A DNA stretch of 64,000 bases from Axinella damicornis (taxonomy: Eukaryota > Porifera > Demospongiae > Axinellida > Axinellidae): positions 4,451,321 to 4,515,320 of the forward strand of contig OZ007515.1 in assembly GCA_963931865.1 (NCBI GenBank), in the 5' to 3' direction. Position 1 is the stretch's first letter. The number at the start of each line of letters is the position of its first letter. The translations under genes and the position numbers were made by a program. The notes under the pieces are model-generated. The model was not told the DNA's origin, ran no database searches, and saw only the letters and a program-made list of their open reading frames with translations. This document shows positions 49,772 through 59,548 of the stretch, piece by piece.

Positions 49772-52700
49772 ATGCAACAAAAAGGTACACAGTGGAATGC
49801 AGCAACAACTGGTGCTGGAATGAGCATTCCCGATGTGCAAGTTCCTACCTCTGATACCCATCCTCCCTACCATGGTCGTGGCCTCCCTCATCAGCACTCC
49901 CAAGCTCCCTCACGACCCTCCCCAAGTGGTGGCCACCTTGGTAGCCCATACCAGTATTCCTTGGATGAAAAACACACCTCATTACACTCTTCTCGGCTAC
50001 CTCCACGGCTACCTCCACGACAGCCATCTCATGTTTATGAGTACGTACAAGGGTTACAATCAGAACATCCCTTGCGCCCAATTTCCACACAGCAAGCTTC
50101 CCAAGATCTACATTTAGCTCTCCCCCATTCTGCTCTCCAACAACCCAACATACAGCCACAACTTACTCCATCCCAGCGGTGGGACCCACGCCAAAACCAG
50201 TTTTTCCCATATCAGGAACCTGGCAGGTTATGTGTTGGCTCTGCTGTCCAGATCGGTTTTGCGGATGGTCTTGTATGCAGGTATGGAGTGATTAGATGGT
50301 TGGGGGAGCTTCCCAGTATTCAAGGAGTTCTGGCAGGTGTTGAGCTGGTGAGTTCACCAAGCTATGTAGTGACAAATCATACATCAGATTATGTCTAATG
50401 TCACTCATTCTTAGGAGGAACCCATGGATGGGTGTGCTGATGGCACCTGGCAAGAGAGGCGATACTTCACATGCCCCTATGGGCGAGGTATCTTCTTACC
50501 CTACAATAGCCTGAGGCCGGACCAGAGATTTAGTACAAGTGGAACAACACCAGGGACAGCACTGGCAGAGAATCGTCAGTTTCTCTTAATATACTATTGT
50601 TGTGGTAGATTTTACTACCATGCTGTTTCTATAGCCCTTATCAGGTATCCACTGGAAGAGCGAGCAGACCAGGCAGTTATGCCCAACCAGATGGAAAAGT
50701 ACCTGGGGGATGAGCGAGGGATACAGGGCCACCAGAATTCCTGCTACCTGGATGCAACTGTGTTTGGGCTGTTTGCTCTCAGTGAAGCCTTTGATTCTAT
50801 ATTCCTGCCGGAAGCAAAGGATGCTGCTGGGAGAGAGATCCGTAGTATCCTGTGGAAGGGCATTGTCAACCCACTTCGAAGGTGAGCATGTCTACATAGA
50901 TTGGTGCTACAATATGGCCATGCTGTTGAATATATGTATTTAACATTTCCTGGCTTTGAAAAGTAATTGTGTTTATAATTGCAGTTTGCATCAGCAGACA
51001 ACCCTTGTTTACACAGTCACATAGTATATACAAGCTTACAACTACCAGACAAATTTGAGAGTGCAAGCCAACGACTTCGAAGACAGCCAGCAATATACAA
51101 GCTTACAACTACCAGACAAATTTGACCAACGACTTTGAAGACAGGCAGCAATAACCAGCCAATCATCAACGCTGCAGGTTAACATTGCAGGACTTCAGTT
51201 AGCAACTGCCAGTGACTGTAAGCGTGGCAGCATGCCGAAACTACATTGCAGTGGGCCAGCTACCACAAGCCTTTTGCCAAGAAGATGAACGCCCGAAATC
51301 TGAGCTGGAGCTTCTCCGGTGTCCTTTCGAATATGCATGACAGCACCTTCCCTGTATTGCTTTAGCTTGCCTCCTTGACTACGAGTTGGTTTATATGGCA
51401 ACAGACAACACGCATGCATGCTGTAACCAACGTTCTTCTAGCAATCCTATTGTTATAAAATTTAATGGGTGGTCTCTGAAATTCAGGAATGGTGCTGTGA
51501 GGTTTGAGTCTGTGATGCGGCTGAGGAACAAGCTGGAGGAGCTCGGCAAGATGACGGGAATTGCTCAAGATGAAAAAGGTATTATCATTCTACTAACGCA
51601 CCAACAAGAGGTGCAGATTCTCTGTTACCTTTAGATTGGAAAACGTTTTTGCCAACATTTCAACATACTTCAGTCAGTGTGAAAAACCCAAACATTAATA
51701 GCCGTACACTACTGAGGATATACACATTGTTGGAGGTCAAAGGTTGGTGAGGATTGCTCCTCTCCTGCCTCCTCATTACTGCATGCAGTCCAGCACTCGG
51801 CATCTCCAGCCCTGTGTCTCGGTTGAAGCACAACTCTGCAGGTGTCATCTGGATTTGCAGGGCTTCCTTCACCAGTAGTTCCCCATCCTCTGGTGCAGTG
51901 ATATTTCCTCCCAGTTAATGGGTGCATGGTGGTTCTCCCATGCATGCTCCGCCACAGTCGACTTCTCTGTCATCCCGGTGTTCCTTCAGTCTTGTCTCCG
52001 TTGATGACTGAAGCATTCAGTTGAAACATCAGCAAATAATGAACTGATAAGCCTTGAGTTATGTCATTTAGTATCATGCAGCCTTCAATGGCTGCAGCAT
52101 AGCAGTATATATTATAAACTGAGATACCCGATAATTATGGCAAATGATGTTGATGGATGGTTCACTGGAGTAGCATTCGAGCGGCAGGGGAAGTACAGTG
52201 TTCCAGGGTGAAAAGATTAGCACTCCTTATCAACCATTTGAAATTGCAGTGCTTAAAAGATAATAGGAACAAGGTGACGAGAATTGATAAATTATAAGTG
52301 TGTATGTGAGCCACACCGCTGCTTCAGGGTAATAACTAATACGTCTCCAAACATGGAGCGATAGTTAGTTCGACCAATGACATAACTTCCAGCGCAAGGA
52401 CGAGCTTCCAGCCACTATTGAGCGGTAAGTTATGAGGACGCACCGGTAATTGGCAACTTACGCTTATCAGCTGGCCTGTTTCCAGCAGTGATCTGTGTCT
52501 GGGACTGGGTAGCATCTGAGGATTCACTAGCTTCAGTAGTAGCTAGTTCCTTGGGAAATTCCAGGGAGAGTGAAACTATTCAGCAGCCATGTTGCATTCT
52601 ATAGGTCTACACCAATTTCCTATGGGTAGTACAATTTAGTATCCAGAGTTTAGTCCTGTTATACCTCTTGATATATTGGCATTTCTCTTCTGTCTACACA

Positions 52701-55700
52701 GATCCAGAGGAGTTTCTGAACATGCTTTTCAAGCACACATTGCATGTGGAACCGTTCGTCAGCATCAGGTGGATATCTACATGTACATGCACGTACAATG
52801 AGTGTGTATCAGTGTGGTGCAGGGGTGTGTGTGTGCCAGGTGTGTGTGTGTGTGTCTTACTGGTCTTCTTTTCCCACAGACGACCCTTTGGAACAGAGCA
52901 GGAGTTCTTTGTGCAGCTGTTTGTGGAGTATGACGAGTCACTGAAGCTACCATCTGTGGGAGATCTCCTTACAAAGATGTTCAAAGAACAGAAAATCTCT
53001 TTTACTGAGGTATTTTGACTCACAATGTTTACACTCCTGGTAGGGGAAATCTCCTGGTTGGTGAAAAGATCTTCTGTGAAACAACATAATATTTTAGCAC
53101 TCAGGGAAGGAAGTTGAAGATTCTGATTATGATTGCCATTGTGTACTGACTGTCAGTGACAATCACTGAAGTGGACAATGGGAAGACAAAAGTGGTTCAA
53201 CTTCATGCGCAGTTTCAGCACATTATACACTTGAGTCACATAATTATTATGTGTGCGTTAATAGGGGCAAAATCTATAAGCTAAGTGGGAAACACTTGTT
53301 CTGGCCTAACAAACCAATCCATGTTTACCAAGGATTATACTTACCAGGAGCACACTCTTCCTAGCAACGGGGCTAAACAGTGTGTTGAGGGAGCACCTAG
53401 CCTCATTCCCAGCCCCGGGCCTGGAAACGAGGCTAGGGAGCACCACACTCTTGCAGAACCAGAGTGTTTCGGGGCTGCATGAGGTTTGGACTCAATCCCA
53501 TGCAGCACCAGCTGAAGAATCAGCGTCAGTTGAAGCAGCAGTCGACCCTTCTGTGATGGATGACAAAGCCAGCCCTCTTGTCTGATATGCCTATGCAGAT
53601 TCATTGTAGATATGTATTATTGTGATGTCACAGCCGTACTTGAGATAGGCATTCTCTCTACACGGTCAGTAGACGTCTAACAACAAATGGATAATCAGCT
53701 GATCTGCTTAAGAACTCAGTCCTATTGCCCTGTTCACAACGCTACATGTAAGCTACTTCACTTTCATTTGCCAGAACTAACTCTGATTATTCACGTGATG
53801 CAAATGACGACATAGGATATTACATCACATAATTATTTGGCGTACTATGATTACAATCAATAAGGATGTATCACTGATGATAGCAGTAAATGGTAAGAGT
53901 TATAACACAAAGTTCAGCTCTCTTACATACATGTGAAAAAGTGATGGGATAGGGTACTGCTTATTGTGAAATGTTGCTGTTTGTGTCAAAATAATTGAGC
54001 TAGCCTGACTGAAGGAAACAAAAACATTTTGTCAGAAGTTACACATTTCAGCATACTGTATTTATGCTTAGCCTAATAGAACGTAGCCAAAAAATTCCCT
54101 ACCAAAGGATTGGATTCATAGAAATTCCAGCAAATGAATTTCTACCATTAGATTGGATCTACCGTTGTAATAAATACTATTCCAGGAAATGGGAATCAAC
54201 TAGCCTCGTTCTGGGGAGGAGCCTGGGAACGAGGCTAGGAATCAACTGCCACACTAGCCTCGTTCTGGGGAGGAGCCTGGGAACGAGGCTAGGAATCAAC
54301 TGCCACACTAGCCTTGTTCCCAGGCTCCTCTCCAGCCTTTGTCGCAGCCTGGGAACGAGGCTACTGCCACACTGCGTTTGGAGAGAAATTGTTTGTGACT
54401 GTTGTGGCTATGCTGAACCAAGAAATGGGCATCAAATACAATGCCATGCGCTGCATTTCGAGATTTGTGACTGTTGCGGCTATTCTATTCCAGGAAACAG
54501 GCATCAGCTGCCTTGCAATGCATTGAATTATTGTGAATTCATTTACTGAATGAGAACACTTTTTGGACACACTATACACTGGACACTAGAGAAATATTAC
54601 TTGAAGCACAGTGCTCTTCCTCCATTTCCACAAGCTTTATAGGCTGTGAGCTGATAAAAACAAAAGTGCTGAGTCAGCAGATATGGAAATAAATGAAAGA
54701 ATATTATGTCCTTTGATCTTTGTTGTGTGTGAGTTTTGTTTTTATATCCAACATGCACATATTCAGCTGCCCTCGAAGTTGCTCATCCAGGTCCCAAGGT
54801 TTGGAAGGCGGTTCAAGACCTATCAGAAGATTATTGCAGACCTTAACCTGGACATCGTGCACCTCACTGATTCCCCAAGTAAGCACTCTGAGACTGATAT
54901 GTAATCATGCTAGCCGCTCACCTCCATGACAGCGGCCACCAATTTAAGTGGATAAGAAGAGCATTTTCATAGTACAGTATGTACTGCTGTTTGTGAGCTC
55001 ACAACGTTAGCTACCAGAGGCATACAGATAGCTACATCAAGGTTGTGTTGGGACCTTGTGCGTCCTGGGTGGGAGTAAGGATATATTCTGCATAAGCTAT
55101 CAGGCTGCATGGATAAATGCATGGATGTCAACTATTACTTGCAGATTCCTGCTTCATCTGCGGTGAATCTGCCCGGCTGTGGTGTGCAGAGTGTATGACA
55201 GAGTTTCAACAATTGGAAGATCCTGTCTACTTCTGTCTTGGCTGCTCTGAGTCAATACATGGGCGCCCTCATCGAATCGGCCATAAGGTGGAGATGCCTC
55301 AGGAAGCTGCTGTGAGGTTGGAGTTGCTCTCTGTGATCTGCATTGAGACTAGCCACCATATCAGCTTCACACGAGCAGAGAACCGGTGGATATTCTTTGA
55401 CAGCATGGCCAACCGAGTCTGTAAGTTATAGTGGTACATAATGTGCCAGGAAGCTAGCCCCTGTAAGCAACTGCATGTGTTGTAGACTCCTTACATATTG
55501 TCCCATATACAGTATAAATAATGTGCACAACACATGTATATATGGTCCTAGCTTACTACACTTGAGGAAACTTTGTTGAACATGTCCAATGCTATAGAAT
55601 TCTCTAGTAGGCTTTTATTCGCAGTGGTTGCTTTCGGCATAATAAGGTTCAAATAGGCAACTTGTGTATGATCCAGTACAGTGCATGTCACAAGTCAATA

Positions 55701-58560
55701 TCTGGATACTGTAATGCTACAATATTTCTCGGTCCAAGACCCAAACCAACCTCAGCACAGGTCGCTTTTAGTACTAGATGAATGCGGGATACTGTGGGGT
55801 GAGTATTAGCAAGCTGCCAGCATTTAACCATCAAGGAGGGAAAGAGGTATCGAAAGTTCCTGAGTGTCAGTGAGGTCACAATACTTGTAGGAAGTTTGTG
55901 GTAGAACAGTTTTGGCACCAGTCTGGCTGGGTCTGGCACAGATTGTCACTGTGACTAAACTTTCTGCCCTTCTCATTTTGCTTTGTCTTTTGCACGTTTG
56001 CCTTCTCAGCCTCATTCCCCATTAACACATTCGTCCTGCCATCAAATTGCACAGCTACATGTAACGAGAGCACGAAGCGGTAATTTTATACCCTGAGCTC
56101 ACTGTATATGTACTGTTGTACACTTGTTATGACATGTACACTTCCTGTCATTTGGTTAAATGTGCCTGACAAGCATACATTGGTGGGTGTGGTTTATTCC
56201 TAGTTAGCCGTACCCATTTGCTTCCTACAAGCCAAAATGACGTGATTCTTGGGACAGTCCAAGTACTAACTGTAGAGTTTGAGACAATGTAGAGTTTGAG
56301 ACAATGTATTTCGTAGCTATCCTTATTTGGTGTTGTGGCTGGCAGGTGGACTCTAATTTCAGTTGCATGATGCATATGTACAACACAGTATAAATAGCCC
56401 TTGCATTCAATGCTGTGAGAATTCATTCTATTGCCAATTAAAGTCGGCCTTTGCTAACCTTGAACTAATGTCAACCAGCACTAGAAGTCTGGAGATTCCT
56501 CTATTCCAGAGTTGCGTGCTTTCATAGACTTCATTTCTAGTGACACCTCCTCTATTAAAAAGCATTTTCGTTGCTTGTACTGTGCAGAGTATGCTCTTTG
56601 AAGCATGCACATTTCAAAATAATTATGTGAAGTGATCCCCCTGTCACGTAAATCGATATAGCAAAACACACATGCAACTCCGCTGCTGACTGTTAATGTA
56701 ATGAGAATAAATAAACTCTGTGTAGTATGTACTTAATTTATACCTTTTGTAGATGATGAGTACATTCCCAAAGTTGTGGGAGTGTACCCATGATCTCAAG
56801 GAGTGGCTATACTCTGGGGATCACCAACAACTTCTATAGTGACCCATGGACAATGGCTATTTTATTTATACAGTTGATACTTACAACATTCCTAAGGGAG
56901 TGGAGTGCACCCAGCAGCTACAGGAGTGAGTGTACTCTGATGATCACCAGCGACTTCTGGACACCCCACCTCGAGAGCTTCCAGAGTATGTCCGCAGGTT
57001 CACTCAAGACATCTACATGTGTGTTTACATTTCACCTGATGCTGAAATGTATGGAAGTGGACCATCACTTGCAGGTAGGTGTGCCAATTCTGCAAGTATG
57101 TGGGTTCCTTCTTTGACCTATTGATGGCTCTCTGTATAGATTACCAGCCTGTGAAGAGCAAGGAGAAATATCCTGAAATTGCTCAAGTGAAGAAAGAAAA
57201 GGCTGAAGTTGAGAGAATGCCAGATGAGAGGTACAAAATCCTTGAAACCCAATTGTCACAAGCCCAACGTGAGAAGCAGGACCTCCATGAGAGACAAACA
57301 GATTTGGAGCAGCAGCTTCAGAAAGAACGACGAGATACACATCGATATCTGCAGCACTTAGAGCAGCAGATGAAACAAGAGAGGCAGCAGATGCAGGAGG
57401 AAAAGAGGCAGTTTGAGCGCCGACTGCAAGAGCGGATAGCTGACAACCAGAATCTTCACCGCCACGTAGTAGATGCCCAAAGTGAGGCACAAAAGCAGGC
57501 ACTCGAGAAGCACGACCTCCAAGAGAGACACACACATTTGGAGCAACAGCTTCAGCACTTAGAGCAGCAACTGAGACGAGAGAGGCAACAGACACAGGAG
57601 GAAAAGAGGCAGCTTGAGCGCCAACTACAAGAGCAGATAGCTGACAACCAGAATCTTCACCGCCAAGTTGTAGATGCCCAAACTGAGGCAAGAAAAACAC
57701 AACTGATGCAACCGCAGGGCGTACTTGAAGACATTGAGTGTTGGAAAGTTCCTCGTAGTGATGTCCGAGTGGTGAAGGAAATTGGGGTAGGGGCATGGGG
57801 TTCCGTTTCGGAGGGCAAGTACAAAGGCCAGCCAGTTGCTGTCAAACAGCCACACCGAGCCATTTTGACTCCACCAATTGTTGAGCGCCTTCGACGTGAA
57901 GTGCAAATCATGGCCCAAGTCCGGCACCCCAACCTAGTAAGGTTCATCGCAGCAGTTTTTGACGATAAAGTACAGAGGCTGAAAGAACCACCAATGATCG
58001 TCCTTGAACTTCTTGATATGAACTTGCGTGCAGCATATGAGCGTGGTGTTGTAGGAGCCAGTCAAATTCCTATCTTCCGAGACGTAGCCTATGGCCTCCA
58101 CTATCTCCATGAGCACCAGGATCCTATTATCCACCGGGATATTAGTTCTCCTAATGTCCTCTTAGAGGCTCTTCCCCAGGGAGCTTGGAAGGCCAAAGTC
58201 TCTGACTTTGGATCTGCAAACTTAGAAAAACGATCCAAAACTGCTGCAGAGGGGGCTATCATTTATTCAGCGCCTGAGACATTCCCACACACGGACCCCA
58301 CCACTCTCCCACCACCCCAAACAACAAAAATAGATGTCTTCAGCTACGGAATACTTCTCTGTGAAGTAATCACAAAGCAGCTGCCAGAAGACCCAACCAA
58401 GTACCGGAGCATGCTGCAGCAAGTCCAGAGTCAGTGGCAGTACATGTACGACCTCATTGTTTCCTGCACTAAGCGTGATCCTAATGAGCGACCTACAATG
58501 GCCCAAGTGCTTGATAAGCTCAACAAGCTCCCTCGTCCCCGATTTCGCCCACGCAGTTAG
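49772..58560 (+). CDS. CYLD: Gene E: CYLD deubiquitinase fused to coiled coil and kinase
   Basis: Exons: 49772-50347, 50415-50574, 50635-50881, 51487-51578, 52702-52768, 52880-53009, 54767-54878, 55145-55420, 56874-57074 and 57140-58560. Every phase agrees; the total is 3282 nt (1093 aa plus stop). Residues: Pro-rich linker 1-150, CAP-Gly3 about 155-235, USP from about 270. The USP has the Cys box GHQNSCYLD (Cys282), a B-box with C-x2-C pairs at 464-508, the His box ETSH (His532) and Asp547 in FFDSM, then coiled coil and kinase. All catalytic USP residues expected for CYLD are present. It lacks CAP-Gly1 and CAP-Gly2. One in-frame TGA (56927-56929, codon 572) interrupts the USP C-terminus, where a neighbouring partial copy has TGG; a 72-nt in-frame GTGAGT...CAG segment could splice it out. 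The start at 49772 is the first ATG of the open stretch. Confidence 0.75.
50415..50574 (+). CDS. CYLD: Gene E exon: second half of CAP-Gly3
   Basis: TTAG|GAGGAACCC to AATC|GTCAGT, phase 0 to 1. Encodes GCADGTW and FTCPYGRGIF. The following 60-nt intron (50575-50634) happens to be open, but it would add about 20 hydrophobic/Cys-rich residues absent from CYLD, so it is read as intron. Confidence 0.8.
50635..50881 (+). CDS. CYLD: Gene E exon: USP Cys box
   Basis: Phase 1 to 2. Contains GIQGHQNSCYLD, the CYLD catalytic-Cys box, and ends at the NPLR motif, which human CYLD also has at this place. Confidence 0.9.
51026..51152. repeat. Tandem duplication in gene E intron
   Basis: ATATACAAGCTTACAACTAC repeats at 51026 and 51091, followed by matching CCAACGACTT segments; about 62 bp each. 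The rest of the 50882-51486 and 51579-52701 introns shows nothing recognisable. Confidence 0.85.
52702..53009 (+). CDS. CYLD: Gene E exons: USP core (two exons)
   Basis: Exons 52702-52768 (DPEEFLNMLF, VEPF) and 52880-53009 (EQEFFVQLF, PSVGDLL) are separated by a GT-rich 111-nt intron. DPEEFLN is shared with human CYLD. The preceding short exon 51487-51578 (RLRNKLEEL) matches the CYLD helix before it. Confidence 0.85.
53398..53435. mobile_element. Minimal TAGCC-family MITE, perfect target duplication
   Basis: 38 bp, TAGCCTCATTCCCAG to GGAAACGAGGCTA, flanked on both sides by GGGAGCACC (9 of 9). Confidence 0.9.
54201..54363. mobile_element. Cluster of three TAGCC MITEs
   Basis: Elements at 54201-54237, 54255-54291 and 54309-54363. 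GGAATCAAC flanks the first on both sides, CTGCCACAC flanks the third on both sides. Elements one and two, with 17 bp of flank, are a tandem duplication. Confidence 0.85.
55145..55420 (+). CDS. CYLD: Gene E exon: USP B-box and His box
   Basis: Phase 1 to 1. CFIC, CAEC, CLGC, then H-x3-H-x3-H gives the zinc B-box inserted in CYLD-type USPs. CIETSHHISF and WIFFDSMA hold the catalytic His and Asp. Exon 54767-54878 (LLIQVPRFGRRF) precedes it. Confidence 0.9.
55421..56752 (+). other. Gene E intron, no features recognised
   Basis: A 1.3-kb intron before the duplicated USP exon. A 15-bp tandem repeat (GTAGAGTTTGAGACAAT, at 56271 and 56288) is the only structure noted. Confidence 0.5.
56753..56836 (+). 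pseudogene. Partial extra copy of the USP C-terminal exon
   Basis: Resembles 56874-56959 (IPK, EWLYSGDHQQLL). In the incoming phase it hits TGA at 56791-56793; a one-base frame change would restore similarity, but it then ends in TAG. It may be a dead copy or an alternative exon. Confidence 0.65.
56874..57074 (+). CDS. CYLD: Gene E exon: USP C-terminal end, with in-frame TGA
   Basis: The acceptor TATACAG and donor GCAG|GTAGGT are both phase 1. It reads YNIPKG, then CTQQLQE, TGA, then DDHQRLL and YMCVYISP, aligning with the human CYLD tail (FNIP, YMCMYQSP). See gene E for the TGA. Confidence 0.8.
57140..58560 (+). CDS. Gene E last exon: long coiled coil and kinase
   Basis: GTATAG acceptor, phase-1 entry, TAG at 58558-58560. 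About 195 residues of Glu/Gln/Arg-rich coiled coil contain an internal duplication (about 57290-57523 and 57524-57700, each ending in an IADNQ...VVDAQ segment). The kinase has GVGAWGSV, VAVK (near 57835), HRDISSPN (58132), DFG (near 58204) and SAPE; TKL-like. It is joined to the USP by one 65-nt intron, with no start codon context or promoter between. Confidence 0.85.
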
Positions 58561-59273
58561 TTCACTTCTTTGGACATGTGTATACTTCAATTATTTTGTA
58601 CTGGGTAGTTGTAGAATTTTAGGTCTGATTTTAGATTGTAATTTTAGGCACATGTGTGGTGTTTTCTTCGTGTGTGTAATGGAAGGGGGGTTCATGGGGT
58701 GGAACTAGACTAGTGATCAACGCTAGACATTACACATTACAACAACAATCATGCATGCAAACATATTCTGTAACAGCTGCATTGCTACTGTTTTTCAAGT
58801 TTGAAAATTATATAGTCCTAAGTTATGAGAAGTTATCCCTCCATTTCAACAACTAAACTACTGGACTCATCCATGATGAACACAGGTCTGATCAGGTGCG
58901 CTCAGAGAAAGTAATTAGATTTCCACCTTCCTGTTATATATAATCAGTTCAAGTGCTGTGGTTCTCAATGCTGCTTTTACTCGGGGGGAAACAGTTTCCT
59001 AGAGCGAGAACTATGAGATACAAGACCAGCAGCTGGGTACAGAGTGTGCTTACCACATGCACTGCAACGAGAAGTTGAAGATGATAGGGGAGTGAGTAGC
59101 CTTGTTGCCAGGCCATTCCCACCTCCAGTTTTTGATTGCCAGAGTGACTATCCAAAACTTATCCTGCAAGCAGCTAAATTGCCATTGACTTTAGATCTGT
59201 GAGTCTAGAACCCCCCTGGCATAATCAGGCATACAGCAACATGATAATTATAGGAATTCGAAGTTCAAAGTCT

Positions 59274-59432
59274 AGTGGGAGGGGCTGCACATCCTGTCTG
59301 GTCAGGTGCTTCCATGGTGGCCGCACCCGACTTGAGTGGTGGACCTAACGCACAATTTGTCACAACTGATTCGTATCGGCCAACAGTACAGAACAGATCA
59401 ACAACTAAAGGTGGAGGAGATCGTCAAACACG
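59274..59432 (+). promoter_or_regulatory. Putative promoter and leader exon of gene F
   Basis: AGTGGGAGGGGCTG, ACATCCTGTC and GTCAGGTG are shared with the B, C and D upstream regions, although surrounding sequence is diverged. AAAGGTGGAGG and the donor ACG|GTAAGG (59433) follow. This conservation at distance is the best support for the promoter assignment. Confidence 0.45.
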
Positions 59433-59513
59433 GTAAGGGCAGCCGGGGCTCTGTAGGGAGTACATTTATGATCCATCTCTTGTAGGCGGACAGACTGTTT
59501 GCAGGTCAACGTT

Positions 59514-59548
59514 ATAGTCTCGTCTGTTTGGGTCTGGGAACGAGACTG
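59514..59548. mobile_element. Minimal TAGTCTC MITE
   Basis: About 35 bp between two copies of GGTCAACGTT, with TAGTCTCG and CGAGACT ends. Confidence 0.7.

Larger units (their letters stand above)
53010..54766 (+). other. Gene E intron with MITEs and a Cys/His repeat
   Basis: Contains a MITE at 53398, a cluster of three at 54201-54363 and a decayed 70-bp repeat (54379-54547). No USP coding found. Confidence 0.6.

Noticed and set aside
50575..50634. Coding read-through between the CAP-Gly3 and USP exons of gene E
   Set aside because: The 60 nt are open, but give a hydrophobic Cys/Tyr-rich insert absent from CYLD; GTCAGT and a pyrimidine-rich TATAG end fit an intron with matching phase.
56927..56929. 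Selenocysteine at the gene E TGA
   Set aside because: The neighbouring partial copy has TGG (Trp) and no selenoprotein context is apparent; a nonsense change or splicing bypass is simpler.
57065..57796. 243-residue minus-strand open stretch
   Set aside because: Antisense of the gene E coiled coil; the Gln/Glu-rich repeats give few stops on the opposite strand.
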